The position numbers and the translations under genes were made by a program. From the NCBI RefSeq assembly GCF_040833965.1, contig NZ_CP162142.1, forward strand, positions 2,629,001 through 2,693,000: DNA of 64,000 bases. Reading direction: 5' to 3'. Below are positions 39,795-49,885 of this stretch, one piece after another (positions within the stretch are counted from its first letter, which is position 1; every line of letters begins with the position of its first letter). The DNA comes from Leptospira sp. WS39.C2 (lineage in GTDB: Bacteria > Spirochaetota > Leptospiria > Leptospirales > Leptospiraceae). Below the pieces are notes generated by a model, which was given only the letters and a program-made list of their open reading frames with translations, had not been told where the DNA came from and made no database searches.

Positions 39795-41087
39795 ATGAAG
39801 CAAATGCATAGAATTTTACCTATTATCATTATTTCCATAATCTCTTTCCAATGTAAGGTTCCTCCCTTGAACAACCCGTCTGATCCGTTATCAGACGAAT
39901 ATGGTAGGAACTTGACGTTATCACAATTGGTGAGTTATTGGTTGAGAGAAAAAATTGCACCAGATGGACTTGTAGTGGCGCTAACAAAATCATCTGTCCC
40001 TTATGAAGCAGGGATTCGCATTTACCGAGTCGATTCGGAACTTGGACTTACTGGTGAATTCGATAGCGATATTAGAACAGCTACTACGACTGCTTTCCCG
40101 GGTTGCTCACCCATTCGTGTTGCTGTCCCACCAAGTTCCAGAGACATCATCACGATAACAGGTGCTGGTAGCAATCGCTTTGCTGTCCATCGATATGGCC
40201 TTGACCGAACACTTAGTTTGATTCAAGACCAAAATGGATTTGGAAGTCCTTCCATGATCTCCTTTACTTCAGATGGCGCAACTGGTTATTATTCAGATAC
40301 AGCCGCAGATCCGAATACCATAAACAGAATGAACCGAGATAAAATTACGGGAACACTCAGTTCATCCAATGCCGGTAGTTATCCATTTAGCATAGGTTGT
40401 TCCCCTGTATCTTTACGCACAAGCAGTCGAGACGGAATCGTTGTGGCAGCTACCACTTCATTACTCCCACTTGGAATTTTTTCTTTTAAGAATACTGGAG
40501 GAGATTCTGGAGTTTTTGCAAGTGGCTCACCTTATGATCCTGCTGACAATCCTACCCAACAGAACAATTTATGTTTAGTGGAAAATGAAAGATTTTTGTA
40601 TATGACATCTGGAAATGGAACTAATCCAATTTATGGATTTCGATATGATGAAAATGGTCAGATGTTTTTACTTCCAAATTCACCGTTTGCAGTTAATGGT
40701 TATTCTGCTGCTGCGCCAGTCGATAATTTCTCAACATCAATGAGCATAAACCCAGAAGGAAAAATATTAGCTTTCCTTTATCAAGACGGTGTTACATTTT
40801 ATATCCGTTTACTTACAATCGATCAAACAACTGGAACCGTAACCCCTACAGATAATAAGATAAGTGTTGGGAATGCACCAAAACATTTAGATTGGGATGG
40901 CAGTGGTCGATTTTTGTATTTAGTCTCTGACACTGGAGGCACTACCAATAACTATCAAATTGAATACTTTAGTATTTCATCTAATGGAAGTTTATCGAGA
41001 GGAATTAATTCTCCCATAATAATCAGTCCAATGACAAATGGATATGCCCCAAAACACATTAAAGCGATTCAAAGGTATTTTCAATAA
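39795..41087 (+). CDS. Beta-propeller lipoprotein, paralogue 2
   Basis: 430 residues, clearly paralogous along its whole length to the gene at 38256-39566 and in the same direction. The lipobox is ISFQC. The propeller core and N-terminal block are conserved, while the loops between blades differ. Both genes share TAGTCAAGAA about 50-75 bp before their starts, suggesting a common promoter element. Tandem duplication with divergence is the simplest explanation. Confidence 0.85.
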   Translation: MKQMHRILPIIIISIISFQCKVPPLNNPSDPLSDEYGRNLTLSQLVSYWLREKIAPDGLVVALTKSSVPYEAGIRIYRVDSELGLTGEFDSDIRTATTTAFPGCSPIRVAVPPSSRDIITITGAGSNRFAVHRYGLDRTLSLIQDQNGFGSPSMISFTSDGATGYYSDTAADPNTINRMNRDKITGTLSSSNAGSYPFSIGCSPVSLRTSSRDGIVVAATTSLLPLGIFSFKNTGGDSGVFASGSPYDPADNPTQQNNLCLVENERFLYMTSGNGTNPIYGFRYDENGQMFLLPNSPFAVNGYSAAAPVDNFSTSMSINPEGKILAFLYQDGVTFYIRLLTIDQTTGTVTPTDNKISVGNAPKHLDWDGSGRFLYLVSDTGGTTNNYQIEYFSISSNGSLSRGINSPIIISPMTNGYAPKHIKAIQRYFQ

Positions 41088-41121
41088 ATTTAATTCCATC
41101 CTTATGTTTAGTTTATATTGA

Positions 41122-42564
41122 ATGACTCCTTTACGATCCGCTTTTTTAATCGGTATTTTCATTTATGCAATTTTATTATTTGCGTTTCATGGTGTACCTG
41201 ATGCCGATATTTTTTATCATTTTGCGATTGCAAAGTTGTATTTAAAAGAAGGTTTTGTTTCAAACCTTCCTTGGCCAGAAATTGGCATCCAATCAAAAGA
41301 GTTTACTGATTTTCATTTTTTATTTCATATCCTACAAATCCCATTTGTACTATTGCCACTAGAAGAAACTATTTCCATAAAATTATTTATTTTATGTTCT
41401 ATATCAACTTTACTCTATGTAGTCTTGAAATATATCCATACAAAAGCCCCTTCCACATCACCATACCTCATTGTAATATTTTTTATCTTAGGTTCCGTAT
41501 TATTTACAGGAAGGATGTTATTTGGTAGAGGGAACCTAATCTTTTTTAGTCTGTATTTTACATGTTTGTATTTTTGGAATATAAAATATGTTTATCGAAT
41601 TTTTGCCATTTCATTTTTAGCAGTATGGACTTACAGTGGTTTTCCATACTTGCTTATAACAAGCATTTGTTTTAGCATCTTAGATCCAAATAAAAATAAT
41701 CTAAAACTATTAGCTGCTGTTTCATTTGGAATGTTATTAGGAATCACAATACATCCTTCATTTCCATATCAGTTTAAGGGATATTTTATCGAACTTGTTT
41801 TACAAACCATGCCACCCAATGGCATTGAACCGATAGCAGAGTGGTTACCTCCCTCAAGAGAAATATTAATTCTGGGTTTTGCGACTATTTTCCCTCTTTT
41901 GTTGATTTGTTTTAAAAATGCAACTTCTAATCAATTTGAGCCTAATAGTATTGTTTTTTTATTTTTAGGAATAACGAATTTGATTTTTGCAAGTTCCTCA
42001 TTGCGAGTATTTGAAATGAGTTGGCTTATGTTTTTTATCTTTATTTTTTTAAACTTAAAAATCCCAAATCATTTCCAATTGGTCATTGCAGTTTTAATAT
42101 TTATCATACAAGTTCCCATTATCTATGACAAAATGGGACAACAGTTCAAATCGTCCGAAACTAAATATGGACAAATTGTTACAGACTGGATTCGATTTAA
42201 CATTCCGAAAGGAGAAAAAATCTTCCTTGCTTGGGCAGATTATCCTTACTTCACATACAAAATTCCTGATTACCGTTTTTTGTTTGGACTGAATCCGCTT
42301 TATGCTTGGTCTTATGATCAAAATTTATATTTTACTCAAAAAGCTTTTTTCGAAAGTAATGTACAAGGATTCCAACACATCCCGAAAGCATTGGACTACA
42401 AAACAGTTGTTATCAATAAACATTACTATGGTTATACGGCAAAATCTTTTAAAAACCTCACAACAGATTATTTGTTAGCTTTTGAGAATGAAAAATATGC
42501 AATCTTTGTAAAAACAAATCCTGACAAAAATATAATAAAAGATAATAACATAAAACTAAAATAA
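41122..42564 (+). CDS. Polytopic membrane protein, GT-C glycosyltransferase-like
   Basis: 480 residues with about ten membrane helices and a C-terminal periplasmic part. The first loop has PDADIFYHF, similar in place and type to the acidic motif of GT-C (ArnT/PMT-like) glycosyltransferases. This is a fold-level suggestion only. It starts 34 bp after the second propeller gene and may be co-transcribed with it. Its last 97 bp overlap the convergent gene at 42468-44846. Confidence 0.7.
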   Translation: MTPLRSAFLIGIFIYAILLFAFHGVPDADIFYHFAIAKLYLKEGFVSNLPWPEIGIQSKEFTDFHFLFHILQIPFVLLPLEETISIKLFILCSISTLLYVVLKYIHTKAPSTSPYLIVIFFILGSVLFTGRMLFGRGNLIFFSLYFTCLYFWNIKYVYRIFAISFLAVWTYSGFPYLLITSICFSILDPNKNNLKLLAAVSFGMLLGITIHPSFPYQFKGYFIELVLQTMPPNGIEPIAEWLPPSREILILGFATIFPLLLICFKNATSNQFEPNSIVFLFLGITNLIFASSSLRVFEMSWLMFFIFIFLNLKIPNHFQLVIAVLIFIIQVPIIYDKMGQQFKSSETKYGQIVTDWIRFNIPKGEKIFLAWADYPYFTYKIPDYRFLFGLNPLYAWSYDQNLYFTQKAFFESNVQGFQHIPKALDYKTVVINKHYYGYTAKSFKNLTTDYLLAFENEKYAIFVKTNPDKNIIKDNNIKLK

Positions 42565-44846
42565 ATGTGACCCGGAAATTTACTGAGTTTTACATCTTTA
42601 TTTTCCCGAACATCCCCAACCTTCTGTTGGATCCAATATTCCTTCGCCGTATCATCTAATAACAAAATCCCGTTCTCCGATTTTTTTTCCGCAAAATAGG
42701 TACTTGAATTTTCTTGTAAAAACAAACTTCCATCTGTTTTAGGAATTTTATTTAAAAATTGTTTTAACTTGTCTTCCGTTTGTGTGATTTCATTCGTAAT
42801 CTCAGAATTTACCAATAGAAGGTTTGGAATGTTTTTATTTTGAATTCCATTTAGCCAAGATCGTTCACCCAAACCATTTTGATCTGTAACTAAAAGGAGT
42901 GAAGACAAAGAAGGAAATATTGAATCTAAATTTTCTAAATGTTCACGAGAGATTCTTACAATTTTTATCTGGTAGCCTAAATTTGATAAATACATTTGTA
43001 ATAGATTGCTTATTTTTAAAAACGATTGGTAACTAAAATCTTTATTTTGATTCAAAGTATCTGCATGGATGAGTCCTATTGGCTTAGCATAATTTGAATT
43101 TTGGTTTGGTAGGATTTTGACAATTTGAAATGGTCCTTCCTTTGAAATCAATTCAATTCTATTTTGGTTCAATTTTAGAAAGTCCGTATAATCAGGAGAA
43201 AATCCCATCATATAAGAAACTCCAGAACGGAGCAAAAAATCTAAAAAATAACCATTTTCATTTTCTTTCTTAAGCAAAACAAGTGAATCTCTCCAATCGA
43301 TATCAGTACCCCATCGAAAGGTATGGGCAAAACCAAAAGATTGCCAATTAAAAACTAAAGTTGAATAGTAAGAAGATTCAACTGTTAATCCAAGATTGTT
43401 TTTGACCCCTGCATTATAAAACAAAGGAATCCAAAAATGAGGTCCACCAAATACTGATTTTGTTTTGATGATCTCAGGTTGGACGATACTGCCAGGTGGT
43501 AATTGTTTTAACTTTTCTGACAGTCGATCGTACAATACAATTTCCTCCTTTGGCCTTGCTTCTTTCCACAATGGCGACTTATATTCCTGGTAGACAAAAG
43601 GATCAAAAGTCACAAATAAATAAAACTGTGAGAGAAGAACAAAAACTAAAACAGGAAATAATGGTAAAAACTTTTTTTGAATTCGAAGTGAGTAAACTAA
43701 AACCACTGGCATCAATATTGAAAATGTTATGAAAAAACTATCAAATGCTCTATAATTATGAATTTTAATATTGGGAAATATATATCCGAACGAATAGTCT
43801 AACGACATCCAAAAGAATACGAGTAACAATGTCGTTAAAAAACGACTACGAATATAATTCTGCAAACTCCTTAAATGAAAAGTTAAAGCAATTAGAACAA
43901 ATAAGTATAACCATCTTCCCGAACGAAATAACTCAATGACAAATGCAAGGGTAATATTCTCTCCAAGTTGAGAGGCTTTTACAGCCTGGTCATAAACATC
44001 TCTACTCAAGATAGAAAGTACAGGTGGGTATGAATAACCATAAAAAACAGAACTTGTATATTCGGAATATCGAAAATATTGGTATAATACTGGGCAAATG
44101 AGAAGAAAAATAACAGAAAAACTTACAAATAAAAATCGGAATTGTTTTACCCAAAATTTACGATACACAACCAAATAAATAAATAAAATTAAACTATAAA
44201 AAATAGAACTGAGTAAATGTGAGTAGAATACTAAAGAAGTAACACTTACAAACAAAACTAAATATCTGATATGATTTTTTTTGCGGAATGAATCTAAAAA
44301 CAAAATACCAAATAAAAACAAAGCGTGTGTAAAACTTGAAATTACAGTCCCTTCAATGATCCCAACAATACTTGTACCTTGTAATCCTTCACCAGCATAA
44401 TTGAAATAAAACAATATGGAAAGCATACCTATGATAATTCGTATCACCACAGGGAACCTTCGCCAAAAAAATTGGGATCCAAATTGGTAAATCGCAATCG
44501 CAAGTAATACAATGGTAAAAAAAATCGAAACGGAAAAAGCCGATTCAACGGGAATCGAAAATACAAGATGGATTAAATATACTAAAAAATAATAAAAGGG
44601 AGGGTAAAAATAAAAAATAGGGAATCCGCCAAACCAAACATCAGACCAACCAATTGCTGTACCATTTTCGGTCAATTTCACGAATTCCTTGGCCAATATA
44701 ACATGTCCTGGAGTATCCCAACCACTGACCGTTTCCCCAGAAAACAAATAACTAAACTTAATTAAAAATGTAATAAATATAACAAACGTTAATAGAAAAA
44801 CAGAAATATTTGTCCAAACCGTTTTTTTGGAAAACAACAATAACAT
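42468..44846 (-). CDS. Large membrane protein, PTPS-related (GT-C-like) family
   Basis: 792 residues. The first loop GWDTPGHV and the segment FGGFPIFYFYPPFYY match the membrane family named 6-pyruvoyl-tetrahydropterin synthase-related, whose layout is that of GT-C glycosyltransferases (10-13 helices, then a large soluble domain). The soluble part spans about 420-750 and the C-terminus has one more helix. A role in envelope glycan or lipoprotein glycosylation is plausible but unproven. The 3' end overlaps the convergent gene by 97 bp. Confidence 0.78.
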   Translation of the reverse strand: MLLLFSKKTVWTNISVFLLTFVIFITFLIKFSYLFSGETVSGWDTPGHVILAKEFVKLTENGTAIGWSDVWFGGFPIFYFYPPFYYFLVYLIHLVFSIPVESAFSVSIFFTIVLLAIAIYQFGSQFFWRRFPVVIRIIIGMLSILFYFNYAGEGLQGTSIVGIIEGTVISSFTHALFLFGILFLDSFRKKNHIRYLVLFVSVTSLVFYSHLLSSIFYSLILFIYLVVYRKFWVKQFRFLFVSFSVIFLLICPVLYQYFRYSEYTSSVFYGYSYPPVLSILSRDVYDQAVKASQLGENITLAFVIELFRSGRWLYLFVLIALTFHLRSLQNYIRSRFLTTLLLVFFWMSLDYSFGYIFPNIKIHNYRAFDSFFITFSILMPVVLVYSLRIQKKFLPLFPVLVFVLLSQFYLFVTFDPFVYQEYKSPLWKEARPKEEIVLYDRLSEKLKQLPPGSIVQPEIIKTKSVFGGPHFWIPLFYNAGVKNNLGLTVESSYYSTLVFNWQSFGFAHTFRWGTDIDWRDSLVLLKKENENGYFLDFLLRSGVSYMMGFSPDYTDFLKLNQNRIELISKEGPFQIVKILPNQNSNYAKPIGLIHADTLNQNKDFSYQSFLKISNLLQMYLSNLGYQIKIVRISREHLENLDSIFPSLSSLLLVTDQNGLGERSWLNGIQNKNIPNLLLVNSEITNEITQTEDKLKQFLNKIPKTDGSLFLQENSSTYFAEKKSENGILLLDDTAKEYWIQQKVGDVRENKDVKLSKFPGHIYFSFMLLSFIIFLSGFVFTKIAYFSFSKANK

Positions 44847-44942
44847 AGTGATAAATTTGAATTAGAGAATGTATTCTGCAATTCTATATTGGTAATGACT
44901 CCAGAAATATTTTATTTACATAATCCCAATCTACCTTATGGA

Positions 44943-45746
44943 TTAGGTTTTTTTACCAACTTCTTTGGCTTGGAATAATAAAAAACCTAAAGTGGCGATA
45001 ACTCCTCCTAAAAAAATAAACAATTCAGGACCATAGGATCCATTTTGCCAATTAGAACCAATGATCCATAAATATAGGATAGGGGCGATGTATTGGTTGG
45101 CAAATAAAGAAGCAAATGTTAGTTGGTTACTCAATCCTCCATTTAAAAATTTCCATAAAAACAAATTTGGATTAGAGAGGATTGTGGAAAGTGCAAGTAG
45201 CGCCATAAATGCCATTTCAAATAATGAAATCCCAACTCTTGGATCAATCGACATACTAAGATACGTTGGATTCTGAAATAAATGACCAATCAAACTTAAC
45301 CCACCAGGAACAAGCGCTAGGTGAATGAGAATATCATCCAAAATCCAAGATCTTTCAGGAGTTTTACGTAGGTATAATAAGATTTCATAAAAACTAAAAA
45401 AAATGAATCCAATGGAAGTAAAAATTGATGTCATCACAAGAGAAGAATTTGGATTAATGTGCACAAAAGGTGCTGACAATAACATTAGTATAGATGATAT
45501 ATTTCCACCTCCTACGATCATCAAAAAAGCAAGGTTTGCTGTAAATGGCCAGAGATGGAAGTGCCGAGTTGCAAAACGTAAACCTACAATAACAAATAGA
45601 GAAATTGCCGTAAAAATGGATAACACGGGACCATCAGCTCTATAAAAAAAGGGGAAACCAAAAATCCAAGCAATGAGTGTTAAACTAGAACCTAATAATA
45701 TAAAACCATCCAAAATTTCTGCCCATCTTAAAAATCGTTTTTCCAT
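44943..45746 (-). CDS. Polytopic membrane protein of unknown function
   Basis: 267 residues from the ATG at 45746, which follows an AGTAGGT site; a TTG at 45800 would add 18 residues. About eight membrane helices fill the protein with short loops. No catalytic motif or known domain is recognised. It is separated by 96 bp from the PTPS-related gene downstream. Confidence 0.75.
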   Translation of the reverse strand: MEKRFLRWAEILDGFILLGSSLTLIAWIFGFPFFYRADGPVLSIFTAISLFVIVGLRFATRHFHLWPFTANLAFLMIVGGGNISSILMLLSAPFVHINPNSSLVMTSIFTSIGFIFFSFYEILLYLRKTPERSWILDDILIHLALVPGGLSLIGHLFQNPTYLSMSIDPRVGISLFEMAFMALLALSTILSNPNLFLWKFLNGGLSNQLTFASLFANQYIAPILYLWIIGSNWQNGSYGPELFIFLGGVIATLGFLLFQAKEVGKKT

Positions 45747-45961
45747 TTTGAATTTACCTACTTCGCAGTAAAAATTGTTGATGAATTCACTTTTTTGCAA
45801 ACTAAATTTTTTGGTCTTTAGTGGATGATGGGATTTTAAATTCTAAAGCTGAAAAATAAAAATCGATTGGTTTCAATATTTAAACAATCCCATTCTATAG
45901 GAAGGTAATCTATTTGAAATTTTATTTTTATTTTAATTCTAAAATTGGAATCTGGGCTTTT

Positions 45962-46201
45962 TCATTCTAATTTGCTTTTGATTTTTACTTGGTGTAGTAC
46001 TTCTTGGTAAGCACTGGCGCCTAAGTGGTAAGTGATATGGTCTTTTGCTTTTCCTTCAAGTATATCCTGAAAGGTCCAATCATATCGATTTGGATCTTTA
46101 CCTGAATCAAACCAATCTTTGAAAATTACAAAATCTCCTTCGATGAACATCTCTACCAAATGGTAAGGTTCCGAATTTTGCCAATATTCCCTTTTATTCA
46201 T
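45962..46201 (-). CDS. Small hypothetical protein
   Basis: 79 residues, rich in aromatic and charged residues (EYWQNSEPYHLVEMF, YDWTFQDIL), soluble and mixed alpha/beta. Composition looks like a real protein rather than a shadow, and no longer frame overlaps it, but no family is recognised and the ribosome-binding site is weak. Confidence 0.55.
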   Translation of the reverse strand: MNKREYWQNSEPYHLVEMFIEGDFVIFKDWFDSGKDPNRYDWTFQDILEGKAKDHITYHLGASAYQEVLHQVKIKSKLE

Positions 46202-46323
46202 AAAATAGAATCCAAACTTCTCTTAACATCTAAATCCAAAAATGTAAACCCAATTCAGAACAAAATAAAGTAAAATAATGATAAGATTAGATGTTTCAAC
46301 CCTAACGGTTTTATCAAAATGAA

Positions 46324-47463
46324 TCACTTAAATTGATTTCTATAATTTTGGGGAGAAACTCCAAAATATTTTTGGAATAATAAATGAAAGGATGATTTTG
46401 AGTTAAATCCAGAAGCATAAATAATGTTCATGATACTCATAGAAGGTTTCTCTTTTAATAATTTGGCAGCATATTCCAGTCGGTATTGGTTTGTAAAATT
46501 TCGAAACGAGATTCCTAAATGAGAATTTAAAAATTCAGACAATTGATGGGAATTGATGTGTAGATGTTTCGCTAAGTTAGATAGTGTTAAACCTTCATTC
46601 AGATACAACTGCTCTACCCTCATGAGTTGCTCCAATCTTACAATCGTTTCTTCTACATCGATTCCTTTCAGACGACTTTCTTGGTAACGAACAAAACTTG
46701 TTTCTTTTTCAAACTTTGGTATTAATTCCAAACGATTGGCATTCAATACAAATATCAGTACTAAAAGTAATAGAAGGAAAAAACAGGCCAATAAAAAAAG
46801 TGGCATATAGAATAATTGAGCATAAACAAAAAATAAACTGACGACAAAAGTATACGTTACCAAAACACAAAACGGCAGAAAAGAATGTTTCAATGATTCT
46901 TTGAATTTCTGATTCCAAATGTATAAAATTGTCAAAAAATAACTTTGATAAATAAATACTGAAACCACACCCAATCCAAGTAAAAGAAAAAGAGGATTTT
47001 GAGAATGGTTTAAGTTTGGTATAGAATAAAACTCAAAACATCGAATTAAAAAAACTAAAAACAAAACTAATACTGAAGGGAAAAAATGGAATCGATTTAT
47101 GTTTTTTGACCTACCACCACTTAACTTTTGAAAATAAAGAAAACATAGTGGACCAATGGTGAACAATATAGGCACGTGAATCCCATATAAAAATGTAAAA
47201 AAACGAAACCCATTTGAGAATTCAATGTAAATATGAAACTGCAATATAAATAGAGATAAAAACAATAAAGCCGCAGAATAATCAAAGAACCTACTTACTG
47301 ATTCTTGGAATTTTGTGTTATGTAAACTCTGATTTCCATATAGGATCATCTGTTTCTGTTCTTTTCGGGTCCGATATGTAAAAATCAATTGTGATAAAAA
47401 AAGAAGGAAAGAAACGACAGCTCCAACAAAAGGAATTAAATCCATATAGTATGGATCTTTCAT
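46324..47463 (-). CDS. Membrane-anchored AraC-family regulator (7TM-HTH)
   Basis: 379 residues. Seven or so membrane helices occupy the first 220 residues, followed by a linker and a C-terminal AraC domain (about 280-375) with two HTH units: LTLSNLAKHLHINSHQLSEF and IIYASGFNSKSSFHLLFQKYF. This membrane-sensor AraC arrangement is common in leptospires. It is divergent from the exported DJ-1/PfpI-like gene across 139 bp, its likely target. The stimulus is unknown. Confidence 0.9.
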   Translation of the reverse strand: MKDPYYMDLIPFVGAVVSFLLFLSQLIFTYRTRKEQKQMILYGNQSLHNTKFQESVSRFFDYSAALLFLSLFILQFHIYIEFSNGFRFFTFLYGIHVPILFTIGPLCFLYFQKLSGGRSKNINRFHFFPSVLVLFLVFLIRCFEFYSIPNLNHSQNPLFLLLGLGVVSVFIYQSYFLTILYIWNQKFKESLKHSFLPFCVLVTYTFVVSLFFVYAQLFYMPLFLLACFFLLLLLVLIFVLNANRLELIPKFEKETSFVRYQESRLKGIDVEETIVRLEQLMRVEQLYLNEGLTLSNLAKHLHINSHQLSEFLNSHLGISFRNFTNQYRLEYAAKLLKEKPSMSIMNIIYASGFNSKSSFHLLFQKYFGVSPQNYRNQFK

Positions 47464-47602
47464 AAATCGGAAATGTCTATTTTTTTAAATGAAAAAAAAA
47501 GAAAATTCTGAGTCCATCTGTATCCAAACGGACGACAGAAATTATTTTTAGGAGATAATTCTTACATCATCGAAACACAAAACAATTTGGAAGGAATCAC
47601 TC

Positions 47603-48724
47603 ATGATACACCCTACTTTTAGAAATTTTATTTTAATAACATTATGTTTCTGCGGATTTATGTTATTACAACCAAACATCTTTGGGCAATCTAAACCATC
47701 AAAAATGCCATACATAGACCAGTTCCCAATCAAGCCAAAACACAAAACACCAATCATTACGATTATCGGGGATAACCAATATACTGAGTTAACCGATTTT
47801 ATGGTACCGTATGGAATCCTTAAAAAAGCAAACATTTCTCAATTATTTGCCCTTGCCCCCGAAAGAGGCGTTTTAGAAATGTTCCCAGCTTTAAAAATTG
47901 AAATAACAACCTCATTTGATGATTTTGATCGTCTCCATCCGGAAGGTTCAGATATCATTATCGTTCCGGCAATTCACAATGCAAAAAATCCAATCATTTT
48001 AAAATGGTTACTGAAACAGAAAGAATTAGGAGCAAGTTTTATTGGAATTTGTGATGGAGTTTGGACTTTGGGTCATGCTGGTTTATTGGAATGGCATAGT
48101 GCTACTGGCCATTGGTATTCCAAAGATAATTTGATCAAAACATTTCCAAAAACAAAGTGGATTCAAAATCAAAGGTATGTGCAAGATAAAAACATCATCA
48201 CAACTTCAGGAGTGACAGCCTCGATTCCAATTACAATCGCTTTGATTGAAAGTTTAGTTGGAACCAAAAAAGCAAAACAAATTGCATTGGAATATGGTAT
48301 CGATACATGGGATCCAAATCATAATAGTGAAATTTTTACTTTTCATTGGAAACATTATACAAACGCTGCAAAAAATCTAATTTTCTTTTGGGAACATGAA
48401 ACTATCGGCATACCAATATTAGATGGAATTGATGAAGTATCACTGGCACTCGTTGCAGATGCCCTTGCACGCACTTATAAAACAAATGTAAAAACTATTT
48501 CTTTAGATCAAGATTCAATCCAAACTATTTCAGGATTAAAAATCATTACAGACATGAAAGGAAAAGAAAATAAGGGTATTGATTTTATTATGGAAATTCC
48601 AAAAGAACAAAAATCATTCACTCTTTTGAAAGAAACACTTCGATTTATCGAAACAAAACATGGCAAAAGAACGATGGAATTTGTAAACTTACAACTTGAA
48701 TTTCCTTACGAATCAATACACTAG
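47603..48724 (+). CDS. Exported DJ-1/PfpI-like (GATase1-fold) protein
   Basis: 373 residues. It starts with a hydrophobic export signal (FILITLCFCGFMLL). Residues about 50-240 form a DJ-1/PfpI domain with the nucleophile-elbow Cys150 in GICDGVWTLGHAGLL. The remaining part (about 265-365) starts like a second DJ-1 unit (IPILDGIDEVSLALVADAL) but lacks an elbow cysteine. Such domains are usually the sensor half of GlxA-type AraC regulators; here the domain is separate, exported and divergent from a membrane AraC gene. An AAGGA site precedes the ATG. It could be a periplasmic sensor or hydrolase. Confidence 0.85.
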   Translation: MIHPTFRNFILITLCFCGFMLLQPNIFGQSKPSKMPYIDQFPIKPKHKTPIITIIGDNQYTELTDFMVPYGILKKANISQLFALAPERGVLEMFPALKIEITTSFDDFDRLHPEGSDIIIVPAIHNAKNPIILKWLLKQKELGASFIGICDGVWTLGHAGLLEWHSATGHWYSKDNLIKTFPKTKWIQNQRYVQDKNIITTSGVTASIPITIALIESLVGTKKAKQIALEYGIDTWDPNHNSEIFTFHWKHYTNAAKNLIFFWEHETIGIPILDGIDEVSLALVADALARTYKTNVKTISLDQDSIQTISGLKIITDMKGKENKGIDFIMEIPKEQKSFTLLKETLRFIETKHGKRTMEFVNLQLEFPYESIH

Positions 48725-48790
48725 TTTCAAAATAATACGGTAATTGCCCTTGACATCCTTTTTTGTCTTTTGACAAATGAACGTACCAAC

Positions 48791-49825
48791 ATGAAAATCA
48801 CCAAACAAGTTACTTTATACTCTTTGCTTTTGCTATTTTTAGCCAATGCGACAATTCTTTGTTCTTCCTTTGATTCAAAAAAAACAAATAAGGGAGAAAC
48901 ATTAGGATATGTTAATGCAAAGTCAGGATTGTTGGTGCGAGAAAAACCAGGAAGGAAAAATCCAAAAGTCACCTTAGTTCCATTTGGAAAAGAAGTTACC
49001 ATTGTAAAATATACTGAAGTAGAAGATACAATTGAAAACATCCGAGCTAAGTGGGTGGAAGTTCGTTATTTGGAATTCCAAGGGTATATGTTTAGTGGGT
49101 TTTTGTCGAACACACCATTTACACATGGGATAAGCGATCAGTTTCGCTCTTCTTCTGCAAAACAAGATGATACTTTCGACAGTTTAGATAAAAACCTTTG
49201 TGAGAATGCTAAAGATAAAGTTTATTGTTTTTCCGATGTCGGGTATAAATTCGTAAAAACTGGATATTTTAAAAAGGCTACCACTGCATTTACAGCAGGA
49301 TTAAAAATTGATCCAAATAATTACTATTTATTTTGTAACAGAGGTTACTCCTATTTTTTATTAGATGATTCGGAAAATAGTCTCAAAGATTATGAAAAAG
49401 CAATCCAACTCAAACCAAATGAATTCCTGGCTTATTTCAATAGGTCATTCGTGTATACGAAATTAAAAAAATTTGATTTAGCCAATAATGATTTAAGAAA
49501 ATCGATCCAAATCAATTCGCAAAGTTGTGGTTCTTTTAACAATTTAGGTTGGGTTTATTTACTAAAAAATGAATGGGATAAAGCAAAAATTGAATTAGAA
49601 AATGCAATTTCATGTGATCCAGGTTCCGCATATCCTTATGCAAACTTAGCGATATACCATTATATGTATAAAAAAGACAAAGTGAAGACTTTCGAATTTT
49701 TAAAAAAGGCATTAAGTTTAAAATATGATATCCAAATCCTATATGACCCAAATGGGGATGGTCAATTTTATAAAGAATGGAACCAGTCACCTGAATTCCT
49801 TAAATTCATTGAAAAAAATAAGTAA
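48791..49825 (+). CDS. SH3-TPR lipoprotein
   Basis: 344 residues from the ATG at 48791; the frame also opens at a TTG at 48770. The signal peptide ends in ANATILC. A bacterial SH3 domain (about 35-105, with GLLVREKPG and YMFSGFLS) is followed by three to four TPR units (about 140-290; e.g. KATTAFTAGLKIDPNNY, SLKDYEKAIQLKPNEF). SH3b domains often bind peptidoglycan and TPRs bind proteins, so an envelope scaffold is likely. Confidence 0.87.
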   Translation: MKITKQVTLYSLLLLFLANATILCSSFDSKKTNKGETLGYVNAKSGLLVREKPGRKNPKVTLVPFGKEVTIVKYTEVEDTIENIRAKWVEVRYLEFQGYMFSGFLSNTPFTHGISDQFRSSSAKQDDTFDSLDKNLCENAKDKVYCFSDVGYKFVKTGYFKKATTAFTAGLKIDPNNYYLFCNRGYSYFLLDDSENSLKDYEKAIQLKPNEFLAYFNRSFVYTKLKKFDLANNDLRKSIQINSQSCGSFNNLGWVYLLKNEWDKAKIELENAISCDPGSAYPYANLAIYHYMYKKDKVKTFEFLKKALSLKYDIQILYDPNGDGQFYKEWNQSPEFLKFIEKNK

Positions 49826-49849
49826 AATTATTTTCAAAATAAAATCACA

Positions 49850-49885
49850 AAACATACGAATCTAAGTAAATTAAATCGTATGTTT
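49850..49885 (+). terminator. Hairpin terminator of the SH3-TPR gene
   Basis: Perfect 10-base arms AAACATACGA (49850-49859) and TCGTATGTTT (49876-49885), 25 bp after the stop codon, followed by a T-rich stretch (ATTGTTTGG). Confidence 0.65.
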
